A DNA stretch of 64,000 bases from Bacteroidota bacterium (GCA_016718825.1 JADKCL010000015.1:1-64000); one strand, 5' to 3'; numbered from the stretch's first letter, positions 17,221-25,960 are shown. Program-made: numbers and translations. Notes: generated from the sequence alone by a model not told the origin.

Positions 17221-17893
17221 GAAAGTCTTTCATCATCTCTTCCTGCGACTTGACTTCATACCCCGCCGGAATCGCCGTGGAAAACAGCTTGGCATCGGGC
17301 TTCTCCAAATTGACTTTGGTGGCCGTCATTTTCATTTTCATCCCGTCTTGGTTCATGTCCATTTCGAGCGGAAAACCTTCGACATTTTTGAAGGAAAAGT
17401 CTGTTGCAGTGGTACTCGGTTTGATTTTGGCCGTGCACCACATATGCATTTCTTCGCCCGTTTTGTTTTTGACGATATACTCTTCGCATTTGTAGCCGGC
17501 GATGGTTTTGGTTTTGCCCGTTTTGGTGCTTGTCGCTGCGTAGTCTTCCTTCATTTTGGTCGGATCGTCTTCGGGAATCATCGCCATTTTCTTGCCGGCC
17601 ATGTCCATGAAGACCACACTCTTTTTGGTGGTTTCATCCGAAATCGCGACGGTGCGCATCATCGCGTTCATGGTCATGTCCACACGGCTTTTTTTGCCGA
17701 GGAACGAAATGCTCATCTTGGCACCGCTCATCATCATCTTCGCCATCGGATCCATGTCGGAGCCGTTGAGGTCGATTTTGTAGTCGATTTTACAATCCGA
17801 AACGGCCTGTGCGTTCATGTTGGTGAAGGCGAAGGCGACGAATGCGAGGGCCAACAGGCCCATGGAAAGAGATCTTTTCAACATTGTATTCAT
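17213..17893 (-). CDS. Secreted Met-rich DUF4412 family protein
   Basis: From ATG 17893 it is 226 residues, with a signal peptide 'MLKRSLSMGLLALAFVAFAF' ending near 'NAQA'. The mature part is unusually rich in Met (about 24 in 197 residues, e.g. 'MDPMAKMMMSG', 'MDMNQDGMKMKMT') and contains the DUF4412 hallmarks 'IAGYKCEEY', 'WCTAKIKP' and 'GFPLEM'. Its function is unknown; Met clusters sometimes bind copper, but here this is only a suggestion. A -7 box (TAATTTTG) lies 12 bases upstream. The last codons run into a heptamer array that supplies the stop. Confidence 0.85.
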   Translation of the reverse strand: MNTMLKRSLSMGLLALAFVAFAFTNMNAQAVSDCKIDYKIDLNGSDMDPMAKMMMSGAKMSISFLGKKSRVDMTMNAMMRTVAISDETTKKSVVFMDMAGKKMAMIPEDDPTKMKEDYAATSTKTGKTKTIAGYKCEEYIVKNKTGEEMHMWCTAKIKPSTTATDFSFKNVEGFPLEMDMNQDGMKMKMTATKVNLEKPDAKLFSTAIPAGYEVKSQEEMMKDFQK

Positions 17894-17905
17894 TTTTTTC
17901 AACTG

Positions 17906-17913
17906 CAAAATTA
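17906..17913 (-). promoter_or_regulatory. -7 box TAATTTTG for the Met-rich DUF4412 gene
   Basis: It matches the Bacteroidota -7 consensus TAnnTTTG exactly, and its last base is 12 bases from the ATG at 17893, predicting a leader of about 8 bases. Confidence 0.6.
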
Positions 17914-17978
17914 CGGAGAAATCCCCGAAGCTGTTTGTCAGCCCATCCCGGAACAACTCCTTGGGCTGACAAACGGCA

Positions 17979-18359
17979 TCACGAGCAAACCCAGTGCCAA
18001 ACCTTCGGCCCTAAGACCATCAAAGCAATGGCCACAGCCCCTAAGGAAGCCAACAAAACCGCGCCCGCCGCGACATCCTTTGCCTTGCCCGCCAGTTCAT
18101 GCCGTTCGGGGGAGGCGAGGTCCACGACAAATTCGATGGCCGTGTTGATGGCCTCCGCTACCCAAACCATCGTGATGGCCACGGTGAGCAAGGCCCATTC
18201 CCCGAGGCTCACTTCCAACAAAAAGCCAGCAACGATGACCAAAACGGTCGCCACCAGATGAATCTTCGCATGTGCCTGCGTCAGAAACAAGGTTGCGATG
18301 CCCTTGAAGGCATACCCAAAGCTCCGCACACGCGTTCGGAAGTACTGTTGCACACTCAT
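17979..18359 (-). CDS. dgkA: Diacylglycerol kinase family protein (DgkA)
   Basis: A 126-residue integral membrane protein with three hydrophobic segments (about 35-52, 55-72 and 100-118). The active-site signature 'VAEAINTAIEFVVDL' is present, as is the preceding 'KIHLVATVLVIVAGFLL'. The family phosphorylates diacylglycerol or undecaprenol at the inner membrane, recycling lipid by-products. The length fits. ATG 18359 is preceded by 'TATCTTCC' four bases away, a weak -7 box. It is divergent from the tail-collar gene, with a heptamer repeat between them. Confidence 0.93.
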   Translation of the reverse strand: MSVQQYFRTRVRSFGYAFKGIATLFLTQAHAKIHLVATVLVIVAGFLLEVSLGEWALLTVAITMVWVAEAINTAIEFVVDLASPERHELAGKAKDVAAGAVLLASLGAVAIALMVLGPKVWHWVCS

Positions 18360-18374
18360 GACGGGAAGATACGG

Positions 18375-18456
18375 AAGGAATGGAAAATGGAGAATGAAAA
18401 ATGGAGAATGAAAAGGGAATAAGTCCATTCTCAATTCTCAATTCTCAATTCTCCAT
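18375..18456. repeat. Heptanucleotide arrays forming an inverted pair
   Basis: Units AATGGAGAATGAAA (18378-18417) are followed by ATTCTCA/ATTCTCC units (18427-18456), their approximate complement. The two halves could pair in RNA across an 8-10 base loop. They sit between two divergent genes and the second half runs straight into the -7 box at 18457. Confidence 0.8.
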
Positions 18457-18464
18457 TAGATTTG
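18457..18464 (+). promoter_or_regulatory. -7 box TAGATTTG, five bases before the start codon
   Basis: This is an exact TAnnTTTG match. With ATG at 18470, transcription would start at or next to the A of the start codon, predicting a leaderless mRNA. No clear -33 box is visible because the upstream DNA is a heptamer array. Confidence 0.6.
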
Positions 18465-18469
18465 TGTTC

Positions 18470-18967
18470 ATGGATGGAATCGTCGGAATGATCAAATTGT
18501 CGCTGCACCCCGCCGCACCGGATGGATGGCTGCTGTGTGATGGAGCAATGCTGGAAATCAATGCCTTCCCCGAATTGTTTGCGATAACAGGCAAGAAATT
18601 TGGTGGCGACGAAGGGCATTTCGCGCTTCCCGACATGCGGGGCGAACAGGCGCATCACCTGATCAAAGCCAAGCCAAGCCCTGCCGATGCGGGTTACCAA
18701 GGCCTTGTTTCGCAGATGGTGTTATGGCCCGGCGAAGAAATTCCGGAGAATTGGCTTCCCTGTGATGGCCGTCCGATTGTGGGTGCAGACTACCCCATTC
18801 TGCAAAAAGTCGCCGCCCAAGGTATGCCCGGCGGACTCCCCGAAGCCTTTCACCTACCCAAAAACGAATCCAAGCCCGGTCTCAGGTTCATCATCTGCAT
18901 GCACGGCCAAGACCCATTGGTGGCGATGGCCCCACCCTCCGCACAAAACGACGACGACGATTATTGA
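18470..18967 (+). CDS. Phage tail collar domain protein, two domain copies
   Basis: A 165-residue cytoplasmic-looking protein related to microcystin-dependent (MdpB-type) tail-fibre proteins. Two halves repeat the same pattern: 'MIKLSLHPAAPDGWLLCDG' with 'FALPDMRG', then 'MVLWPGEEIPENWLPCDG' with 'FHLPKNE'. The C-terminus is acidic ('AQNDDDDY'). In phages such domains sit in tail fibres; in bacteria of this group they are often isolated genes of unknown role. No other phage gene is nearby, so this is not evidence for a prophage. Confidence 0.85.
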   Translation: MDGIVGMIKLSLHPAAPDGWLLCDGAMLEINAFPELFAITGKKFGGDEGHFALPDMRGEQAHHLIKAKPSPADAGYQGLVSQMVLWPGEEIPENWLPCDGRPIVGADYPILQKVAAQGMPGGLPEAFHLPKNESKPGLRFIICMHGQDPLVAMAPPSAQNDDDDY

Positions 18968-19454
18968 GCCCGTGGCCTCCGGCCACAGGGCTATCGACAG
19001 CACGCCTCTGGCGGAATTTCATGCAATTGTCGATGTCGCGCTGATTTAAGCCCAAAGGACGCCCCGATCGCAGGAACGTCACCGGTTCGCAAAGGCAGAA
19101 AAATCGCAAAGTACACAGATGTTTGGACATCAACTTCCTAACAAATAACGATCCATTCGATGGCCTTTTGAATAGGCGGCCCCTTCGGGGCGCAAACTGC
19201 GGGGGGGGACGTCTTGCACCCGAGGCTCCCACCTCGGGCTACCGATAGACGGCCCATTCTGGGCGGGAAGGCGATGTTCATAAAGTACACATTTACAGGC
19301 GATTGAAGTCGAACTCTAAAGTGGTTCCAAAGTGCCGCAAAGGGAGAAAAACCGCAAAGCTCTCAACTCTCAACTCTCAACTCTCCACTCTCAACATCTC
19401 AGCACAAAGCTGAAACTCTGAACTCTCAACAGACCACTTTTCGTTTTTCACTTT
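18968..19454. repeat. Mosaic of intergenic repeats, 487 bp, no gene
   Basis: Short palindromes crowd this gap: GTGGCC/GGCCAC near 18975, GGCCCC/GGGGC near 19180, CCCGAGG/CCTCGGG near 19220-19240 and GCCCA/TGGGC near 19253. A 24-base direct repeat (CGCAAAGGCAGAAAAATCGC and its near-copy) occurs at 19088-19111 and 19336-19359 with two differences. The right end is a heptamer array. No convincing gene is present. Confidence 0.7.
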
Positions 19455-19475
19455 TCACTTTTCACTTTTCCCTTC
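19360..19475. repeat. Heptanucleotide arrays (CTCTCAA then CACTTTT) at a gene end
   Basis: CTCTCAA-type units run 19360-19395 and again near 19414-19431; CACTTTT units run 19435-19470. The last array overlaps the 3' end of the flippase gene and encodes its final residues (S-E-K) and TGA stop at 19455-19457. Confidence 0.9.
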
Positions 19476-21011
19476 CTCCACTTCTTTCCAACTAATCGGA
19501 AAAAACCGCTCCACAGCGTAGCTGATGCCTAAAGCGAGAATACAAACCAGCAACTTGTTGAAAAACAGTGCGCTGAAGATTTCCGAACGTCCCATGGCGG
19601 CCGCGATGAAGTAGGCGCCTACAAAAATCGCGGTATGTACCAGTATCCTGCCCATTTTGTACGGGATGTAATAGTACTTCTGCCCCGAAAAATAGACCAT
19701 CGCGGTGAGCAGCGCGTAGCAAATGATCATCGCAAAAGCTGCCCCCATGTAGCCCCAAAGCGGAATCATGATCCAAAACAGCAGGATCATTGACACCACG
19801 CCAATTCCGGAGAAGAGGATGCCGAAGCGCACTTGTTTGGTCAGTTTGTACCAAATCGTGAGATTCGTGTAGGCGCCCCAGAGGACCGCCCCGAAGAGCA
19901 AGGGTGCCACCACGGCCAGCCCTTTCCAGTATTTTTCGTCGATGAGTTGGAAGCCCAAGATCTTGATCGAGACAAATTCGTAGGCGAATGTGCTGATCAA
20001 CAGGAAGGTAGCCAACGATGCCAACATGAAGTAGTGGAAGACCTTCGCAAAGACCACACGCCCCTTCTTCTGGCTCGCATGCCGGAAGAAAAACGGTTCG
20101 GCAGCGTACCGAAAGGCCTGTGTCACCAGCAGAATGAACACGGCAAGCTTCTTATTCGCTGAAAAAACACCGGCCATTTCCTCGCCATTGAGCAATTCGC
20201 CGCGGTAGGGCGTGGGATTCTCCGTCCAGAGACGGGTGATGAAATTGACGTCACTGTTTTGGTTGATCATCCCGAACAGCCCCGCCAACATGATGTAGAG
20301 GCCAAATCCGGCCATGCTCCGCATCAGTTGTTTGTCCACTTCCCACTTTTGCGGCAGCAATTCGATCCCCGCGAATTTGCTGGCGATCTTGCCTTTGCCT
20401 TGCAAATGCTTCATAAACGGCATCGAAATCAGCAGCAGCACGCCAAATTTGATGGCCGAGGCGATCAGGTTGGCGAGGAAGACGTATTCGGCGGAGGTTT
20501 CTTTGAGTCCGAGAATGAAAAACAGGTTGAGGGCGATGGTAATGAAGATGTTGAACAAGCTCAGCGAGGCGAAGACAATCGGCCGTTCGTCGTACCGCAG
20601 TTTGGCCATCGGGAGGGAGGTAATCACATCAAAAAAGGTGATCCAGACCACCATCATCACCAAATCGGGTCGGTCCGCATAGCCGAGCATCGATCCGAAA
20701 GGCTTGACGCCCAGGCTGAAGAACAGAACAAACAACAATCCCAGTCCTGTGACAAAGATGAGTGACTGCGAATACGGTTTCTGATTGGTTTTGTCGTCAT
20801 TGGAATACCGGAAGAAGGCCGTTTCCATTCCGAAGGTCAAAATCACCAGGAAATAGGTCACAAAGGAGTAAAGGTCATTGAAAATGCCATATTCGCCGAC
20901 CTCCATCTTGGCGGTAAACAGCGGTGTGAGCCCCCAAACCGCGATGCGGCCGATGATGGAACTCAAGCCATAAATCGCTGTCTGACTCGCAAGTTTTCGA
21001 ATGACACTCAT
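19455..21011 (-). CDS. Polysaccharide flippase (MATE/Wzx-like, MOP superfamily)
   Basis: From ATG 21011 it is 518 residues with about 14 hydrophobic helices spread along its length, the size and topology of Wzx/RfbX-type lipid-linked oligosaccharide flippases of the inner membrane. The N-terminus 'MSVIRKLASQTAIYGLSSII' is typical for this family in Bacteroidota. No sugar-polymer cluster is adjacent, so the exported substrate is unknown. 'GATATTTG', eight bases upstream, is close to a -7 box. The C-terminal SEK and the stop are encoded by a heptamer array. It is divergent from the next gene. Confidence 0.9.
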   Translation of the reverse strand: MSVIRKLASQTAIYGLSSIIGRIAVWGLTPLFTAKMEVGEYGIFNDLYSFVTYFLVILTFGMETAFFRYSNDDKTNQKPYSQSLIFVTGLGLLFVLFFSLGVKPFGSMLGYADRPDLVMMVVWITFFDVITSLPMAKLRYDERPIVFASLSLFNIFITIALNLFFILGLKETSAEYVFLANLIASAIKFGVLLLISMPFMKHLQGKGKIASKFAGIELLPQKWEVDKQLMRSMAGFGLYIMLAGLFGMINQNSDVNFITRLWTENPTPYRGELLNGEEMAGVFSANKKLAVFILLVTQAFRYAAEPFFFRHASQKKGRVVFAKVFHYFMLASLATFLLISTFAYEFVSIKILGFQLIDEKYWKGLAVVAPLLFGAVLWGAYTNLTIWYKLTKQVRFGILFSGIGVVSMILLFWIMIPLWGYMGAAFAMIICYALLTAMVYFSGQKYYYIPYKMGRILVHTAIFVGAYFIAAAMGRSEIFSALFFNKLLVCILALGISYAVERFFPISWKEVEEGKSEK

Positions 21012-21111
21012 TGCTCGGGCAAATATCCACAAAAATCGTGAAGCCTTTCCCCGTTCTCCCCGCCGCATCCTTAGACTGCCAACTACAATGGACGTTTCTG
21101 GAGTTTTGCAC

Positions 21112-21119
21112 TAAATTTG
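21112..21119 (+). promoter_or_regulatory. -7 box TAAATTTG, four bases before the start codon
   Basis: An exact TAnnTTTG match with ATG at 21124, predicting a leaderless transcript. No good -33 box was found. Confidence 0.6.
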
Positions 21120-21123
21120 TCCC

Positions 21124-23190
21124 ATGATCCGCCTCAAAACCTGCCGCTTGCTTTGGATGGCCTTGCCGTTACTCGTTTGTTCGGTTTGGGCGAATGTCCA
21201 TGCGCAAGCGAATCTCAATCCCGCAGTTGCAGGTGGATTCAGCATCCGTACGCAAGAGATTGTGCCCGATTTGGAACGGAATGGCTTGCATGGAATGGGG
21301 ATTGTCTATCAGGTCGTTGCACCGGATGCCCGCCCCGAAAGGTTGCTGCAGATTTGGGGGCTTTCTTGCCGCTTGGAGGATGAAAACGGCTATCCGTTGA
21401 CCGCGACGCAGGGCACTTCCTCGTATGCAAAAGCAGGCTATTGTGTCGACAGTCTCCTCCTGACTGGAAAATCCTGGGAAAAGGCCACCAAGGCAGACAC
21501 GCTTTTCTATCCTTATTTTGCATTGGGTACTGAAGCTGGAAAGCAGCGGCTCGTGGCGCGTTTGGCCTTGTTTGACCTCGTGAACAATGCAAAAGTCGCC
21601 TCAGTTTCCACACCGTTGGCCATGATCAACAAGCCGCCCATGCGCATGGTGCGCCTGCAGATGGAGCGCATGCAAGCCAAACCCGTCAATGCCGATGGCG
21701 AAACCTGGGACTATAAATTCTTCAACCCCAAGGACGTCTTTCCCGACTTGCAATGGACCTTGAGGCGCGGCTCCGAATGGGTATTCGAAGGCGAAAAGCA
21801 GAAAAACGATACCTTTTACCTCGGCAACGTGGAAGATCGCAGTCCTTGGATCTTCATTTCGCAGGGGGACAAATTGCAGCTTCAGGTGATCGATTTCGAT
21901 ATTTTGGGCGCTTCGGATCAGATCGGAACCCAGGAAATCGACGTGGAGGAACGGCGCTATGCCGCCGGAGTCGCCTTTGACTTTAGGTTTGGGCAGGTGC
22001 ATTCGGCGAAGGTCATCATTGATGCGGTTTTGCCTCCCAAAGTGGTCATTTCCAGCTTGGAACTTGTCGAGGAAGACAGCAACCAAGGCGTTTCCGGGAT
22101 GCGGCTGCGCTTGAATTATGACCAGGAAATCCGGAGTCGTGACTGCGAATACCACCTTGGATTGGCCTATGTCACGCCCAACGGCGTTTATCCAGTGCAA
22201 ACAATGCGCATTTTGGGCCCCGGTGCAGTTCCCAATGGCGATGGAACCGTCCTCCTGACCGCCACCCGCAGCCCGCTCGAATTGTTTGTGCCCAACTACG
22301 CTTTGGCCGCTTTTCCGGCAGCGACGAAACAAAGAATGCGGTTGGTTTTGTTGACCAAAATCGACGGACAAATGATGGTCGTGGGGAACCAAGACCGCCA
22401 AATTGCCAACGAGCGCGCTGACATTCAGGACATGACCTTCGGCCAATGGAAATTCGGGCTCGAAGACCTGGAAGGGGAGGGCGGCATTCGGATGTCACTC
22501 GACTACAGTCTGCCGGCTGGTTATTTTCAAGGCTTGCCCGAATATTCCGAGATCACCTTGGTGCCGTCCATGAAGGCACCTTGGGGGGACGTTTACCACA
22601 TGAATTTCGTGTTCATGGGCAGCGAAAAGGCAAATTGGCTCAATGGGAAGCTGATCTTGAACGAAAAGAATCGCCAAGGCACCTTGGATATTTTCATGCC
22701 TTATCGAAACTGTTTTCCTGCCGCAGGCAAAGGCAAATTCGCGGTTTCGTATCGTTGCTTTTTGTATCTGGACGGCGAATTCATCGATTTGGGCAAAAAA
22801 GGCATGGATGCGGCGATTGAACTGCCCAGTTTAAAAGTCCTGCATTTTTCAGTCCGCGAGGCAGCCGTCAGCCGCCGGAAATGGTTGCTTTCCGATCCCA
22901 ATCTTTACTGGGTGCTCAAAGTCGGCAACACCGAGGTTTTCCGTTCGCCCACCAAAACAAGCACCCGTGATGCCAAATGGCAAGATGAGATTGAAAAGCG
23001 AATGGTCACGGCTCCCACCGACAAGTTAACGGTGGAGGTGATTCACAAAGGCGTCGCCGGCGAACCCGACAAAGTCGTCGAGTCCTGGCAAGTATTGGCC
23101 TCCGAAATGCCCGACAAGCCCAAGGGCAATACCCGTTTGGATCCCAAAGCCCTCCGGAAATTGGTGATTCATTCTTGGTGGGACGAGTAA
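21124..23190 (+). CDS. Secreted protein with C2-like beta-sandwich segments, unknown function
   Basis: A 688-residue protein with a signal peptide ('LLWMALPLLVCSVWANVHAQ'). It has no sorting domain or lipobox, so it should be periplasmic. Two segments have the strand pattern of C2-type sandwiches: residues about 210-285 ('DLQWTLRRGSEWVFEGEK', 'GDKLQLQVIDFDILGASDQI') and the C-terminal 70 ('DPNLYWVLKVGNTEVFRS', 'KLTVEVIHKG'). The usual Ca-binding Asp set is only partly present. The downstream TPR gene follows after 54 bp and may be co-transcribed. I do not recognise a named family. Confidence 0.75.
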   Translation: MIRLKTCRLLWMALPLLVCSVWANVHAQANLNPAVAGGFSIRTQEIVPDLERNGLHGMGIVYQVVAPDARPERLLQIWGLSCRLEDENGYPLTATQGTSSYAKAGYCVDSLLLTGKSWEKATKADTLFYPYFALGTEAGKQRLVARLALFDLVNNAKVASVSTPLAMINKPPMRMVRLQMERMQAKPVNADGETWDYKFFNPKDVFPDLQWTLRRGSEWVFEGEKQKNDTFYLGNVEDRSPWIFISQGDKLQLQVIDFDILGASDQIGTQEIDVEERRYAAGVAFDFRFGQVHSAKVIIDAVLPPKVVISSLELVEEDSNQGVSGMRLRLNYDQEIRSRDCEYHLGLAYVTPNGVYPVQTMRILGPGAVPNGDGTVLLTATRSPLELFVPNYALAAFPAATKQRMRLVLLTKIDGQMMVVGNQDRQIANERADIQDMTFGQWKFGLEDLEGEGGIRMSLDYSLPAGYFQGLPEYSEITLVPSMKAPWGDVYHMNFVFMGSEKANWLNGKLILNEKNRQGTLDIFMPYRNCFPAAGKGKFAVSYRCFLYLDGEFIDLGKKGMDAAIELPSLKVLHFSVREAAVSRRKWLLSDPNLYWVLKVGNTEVFRSPTKTSTRDAKWQDEIEKRMVTAPTDKLTVEVIHKGVAGEPDKVVESWQVLASEMPDKPKGNTRLDPKALRKLVIHSWWDE

Positions 23191-23244
23191 ACACCGAATG
23201 GGCACATTCCCGAAAACCTGATTAACTTTCTCGAAATTTAGAAG

Positions 23245-24276
23245 ATGAAGCCATTCCAGTATCGATATTTTGGCCTGATTTTCATTGTGTTGTGGACCTG
23301 CTTGCCGCATATCGGCGCGGCCCAGGATCTCAACGACCCCGCCATCGTACTCAAAATCATGGACAAATCCGATGTCGCCTACCAGGTGATGGCGGATCCG
23401 ACCTTTCAAGCCCCGATTCCCGAACGTGGCGAACGAATTTTTCCTGGTTTTTACCAAGAAATGACCGACGACGGACCATCGGTGGCTTCCTACGAATTCG
23501 ATTCGATCACAGAACCCTTGCATTCGGAGGCAGAGAAGCTTTTTGCCGCTGCCAAGTATGCGGAAGCAAGAGGAAAATACCTGGAAATCCATGAATTGCG
23601 CCCCGATATCGGTTTGGTGCTCACCTACATTGGGCAGACGCACGAAGCAGAACAGAACTATTCGGAGGCTGTAAAATGGTACAGAAGGGCCATTTCGGTG
23701 AATTTCCACGATTATATGGCCCATTGGTTTTTGGCGGATGACCTCACCAAACTCAAACGACTGGACGAAGCTGCCAAGGAAATTTCGATCGCGTGGGTCC
23801 TCAACCGTACCCATGAGGGCATTCAAACGGCACTGATTCGGATATTTAAGGAAGCGAAACTGAAATGGGACGGCTTCGAATTCATCCCGCAATACAGCCT
23901 CAAAGAAAAGGACGACAAGATTGAAATCCGTTTTCAGGAGGATTGGATGATGTATGCGTTTTGCAAGGCCCTCTGGCGCTTCGAGCCCGATTATCACCGC
24001 GAACTCGGCGGCGGCCGGTCGGAATTCAACATCGATGAGGAAAAGGAATGTTTGTTGAACCTCGCGATCGGCTACGAGCGCGTGAATAAAGGCAAACAAG
24101 GGAAGGATGCAACGATCGATGCCTTGATTCGCGCGATCACGGAAAAGCAGATCAATGCCTTTATTTTCATGGAAATATGGCTTCCCCGCGAACCTGTGAT
24201 CGCCTACACACAAAGTGAAGGAGCCATTTTGGAACTGGCCAATTACGTGCTGAAAGTACGGGGAAGGAAAAAATAG
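23245..24276 (+). CDS. Secreted tetratricopeptide-repeat protein
   Basis: A 343-residue protein with signal peptide ending at 'HIGAAQ'. Residues about 105-200 contain two or three TPR units ('AEKLFAAAKYAEARGKYLEI', 'AVKWYRRAISVNFHDYMAHW', 'DEAAKEISIAW'). TPRs mediate protein contacts; the partner is not known. The remaining C-terminal part is helical and charged. It lies 54 bp after the C2-like secreted protein gene, consistent with a two-gene envelope operon. Its stop is one base from the convergent gene's stop. Confidence 0.85.
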   Translation: MKPFQYRYFGLIFIVLWTCLPHIGAAQDLNDPAIVLKIMDKSDVAYQVMADPTFQAPIPERGERIFPGFYQEMTDDGPSVASYEFDSITEPLHSEAEKLFAAAKYAEARGKYLEIHELRPDIGLVLTYIGQTHEAEQNYSEAVKWYRRAISVNFHDYMAHWFLADDLTKLKRLDEAAKEISIAWVLNRTHEGIQTALIRIFKEAKLKWDGFEFIPQYSLKEKDDKIEIRFQEDWMMYAFCKALWRFEPDYHRELGGGRSEFNIDEEKECLLNLAIGYERVNKGKQGKDATIDALIRAITEKQINAFIFMEIWLPREPVIAYTQSEGAILELANYVLKVRGRKK

Positions 24277-24277
24277 G

Positions 24278-24637
24278 TCAGTTTAACCGCACACGAACAA
24301 AACCACCACAAAGGCTGCAAGTCCCTTCGATATGGGGTTCGCCATGGACCGTGAGGTACATCGGGTTGTAAAGGCCCATGCCTTTGTTGCAGTGATAGCA
24401 AACGATTTTGTTGAGCCTTGCCTCGCGGCGATGACCGGTGATCGAAGCAACAAGGTTACGAACACCCTGCATCAGGTGGTGCAAAACCATGGGAAAGCGC
24501 ACGAGCACCAAGTAGGCGACAAGCAGCGCAGCGGCAGTCATAAACAGCGAAAACAACGCTGTTTGCATCCCGATAGGGAGATTAGCCTGCTGAAAACCAA
24601 GACTTTGACCAATTGTAGCGTAGAGCGGTGTAGGCAT
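24278..24637 (-). CDS. Small membrane protein with zinc-ribbon tail
   Basis: A 119-residue protein with one or two hydrophobic segments (about 25-50) and a cytoplasmic-type tail carrying 'CYHCNKG' and 'CSLCGGF', a CxxC...CxxC ribbon that should bind zinc. Function is unknown. Its 3' end is one base from the stop of the convergent TPR gene, leaving no terminator between them. Confidence 0.7.
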   Translation of the reverse strand: MPTPLYATIGQSLGFQQANLPIGMQTALFSLFMTAAALLVAYLVLVRFPMVLHHLMQGVRNLVASITGHRREARLNKIVCYHCNKGMGLYNPMYLTVHGEPHIEGTCSLCGGFVRVRLN

Positions 24638-24734
24638 AATGATCCTTTATTCGGACAAAAACCTTGAAGGTCTTTACCGAAGATACGGATTTAACCCACG
24701 ATTGGCTGAGTTGTTGGAGATAAATCATAAAAAT

Positions 24735-24983
24735 CTATCCACAGCCAACATGAGGCGTCGGCGTCCCGCCGAAACGCCGACGCTGCAGCCAGCTTCCAGC
24801 TGAATGATTCCTACCCCGGTATGCTTCCCAAAGGTCCACATGAACACTGCGATATTTCTCAACCGAAAAATCAAACCCAGCTTTCCAATGCAAAGCCAGC
24901 TGAAGTTCCCCAGTGATGTCTGTGACCAAAGAGTGGTTCAGCGCGTAAAGAACGGCACCATCCGGACCAAATCCGTCAATCAC
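24735..24983 (-). CDS. Possible small protein at the end of the GbsR-linked operon
   Basis: An 82-codon frame opens with GTG overlapping the TGA of the upstream NAD(P)-binding gene (GTGA at 24980-24983), a typical coupling arrangement. The first 60 residues look protein-like ('FDFSVEKYRSVHVDLWEAYR'), but the last 20 are encoded by a palindromic repeat. It could be real, a remnant, or chance. No family is recognised. Confidence 0.35.
   Translation of the reverse strand: MIDGFGPDGAVLYALNHSLVTDITGELQLALHWKAGFDFSVEKYRSVHVDLWEAYRGRNHSAGSWLQRRRFGGTPTPHVGCG
24755..24783. repeat. Palindromic repeat, copy 1
   Basis: GCGTCGGCG and CGCCGACGC form a 9-bp hairpin. The 19-mer CGCCGAAACGCCGACGCTG (24767-24785) recurs with one change at 28157-28175. 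Confidence 0.75.
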
Positions 24984-25960
24984 TCCACAGCAACATGCAG
25001 CAATTGCCGCTCAGAAGGCTGCGCATCCGCTTCAACGAACTCCGTCCCCCTGGCTTCCGCCTCCCAAAACGGCCATGTCGAATGCGGCTTTCTCCCCAAA
25101 AGCGCTTCCGTGGCGGCAGCGTCCCCGACATTGTCTTGAAACAGCAGCTTGAATTGCTCCAAGTTGATGAGATTCGGGAACCAAACCCCCACAAAATGCG
25201 CGACAAAGGATTCCATGATTTCGCGGGACACCTCAATCAGCCGGATTTTCCGATCCTGCGCCGTGGCCATGCGTTCAAGCAGCTCCCCAAAGCGGATGCT
25301 TTCCGGTCCGACGACGTCAATGATGCCTTGCATTTCCGGATTCAATGCCGCCCGCAAGGCTGCCTCACCCACATCCGCGCCCATCACGGGCTGCACGCGC
25401 GTAAGCGGGAAGCCTGTGGGAACGAGCATTTTACCCAATCCGAAACGGGCAATCGTGAGCAACTTCCGCAGCTTTTGAGAAAGCATGGTGTCCGGGGTGC
25501 AGACGATGCTCGGCCGCAAAACCACCGTTTCGGATTCGTCGAGAAGCAAGGAATCGGCTTGACCTTTGGTACGCAAAAAATCCGACGAACTGCTGGAATC
25601 GGCTCCAATGGCACTGATTTGCACGATCCGCGGTTGGCCGAGCGCCGACCGGTGATTCAAAATTTCGGCCGTCACACCCCCGTGGATGCGTTCAAACGGC
25701 ATTTCCTTCGATTCGGCAATGGCGCCGATCGCATTGATCACGACGTCGATGTTGCCGATCGCAGGCCAGTTTCCTGTAAGCGGATCGAATTGAACCCAAT
25801 TTTCATTGGGAAATACTTCGCCTTTCCAGCGTTCGCGGCTGCCACAGATGATGGTAGTCGATCCGCCATGGGCAGCAAACGCCTTCCGAATTTCCAGTCC
25901 GATTTTGCCGGAGGCGCCGATCAACAGCACGGTTGACATGGATTTTTGCAGATTAGACAT
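24980..25960 (-). CDS. NAD(P)-binding Rossmann-fold protein (atypical SDR, NmrA/NDUFA9-like)
   Basis: About 326 residues from ATG 25960, which overlaps the stop of the preceding DUF2071 gene by eight bases; ATG 25939 would give the more usual 'MSTVLLIGASGKIG'. The glycine-rich 'GASGKIG' motif near the N-terminus binds NAD(P); 'VVINAIGAI' and 'RIVQISAIGADS' match the extended/atypical SDR pattern of NAD-dependent epimerase-like proteins without a clear YxxxK catalytic pair. Hence a redox, chaperone-like or regulatory role is possible; the substrate is unknown. It is the third gene of the operon controlled, by inference, by the adjacent GbsR-type regulator. Confidence 0.85.
   Translation of the reverse strand: MSNLQKSMSTVLLIGASGKIGLEIRKAFAAHGGSTTIICGSRERWKGEVFPNENWVQFDPLTGNWPAIGNIDVVINAIGAIAESKEMPFERIHGGVTAEILNHRSALGQPRIVQISAIGADSSSSSDFLRTKGQADSLLLDESETVVLRPSIVCTPDTMLSQKLRKLLTIARFGLGKMLVPTGFPLTRVQPVMGADVGEAALRAALNPEMQGIIDVVGPESIRFGELLERMATAQDRKIRLIEVSREIMESFVAHFVGVWFPNLINLEQFKLLFQDNVGDAAATEALLGRKPHSTWPFWEAEARGTEFVEADAQPSERQLLHVAVE

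Noticed and set aside
18470..18967. Tail-collar protein as evidence of a prophage
   Set aside because: No integrase, capsid, terminase or lysis gene is in the flanking DNA.
23026..24213. A 395-codon open frame on the minus strand
   Set aside because: Antisense to the TPR gene and the end of the C2-like gene; a by-product of codon bias.
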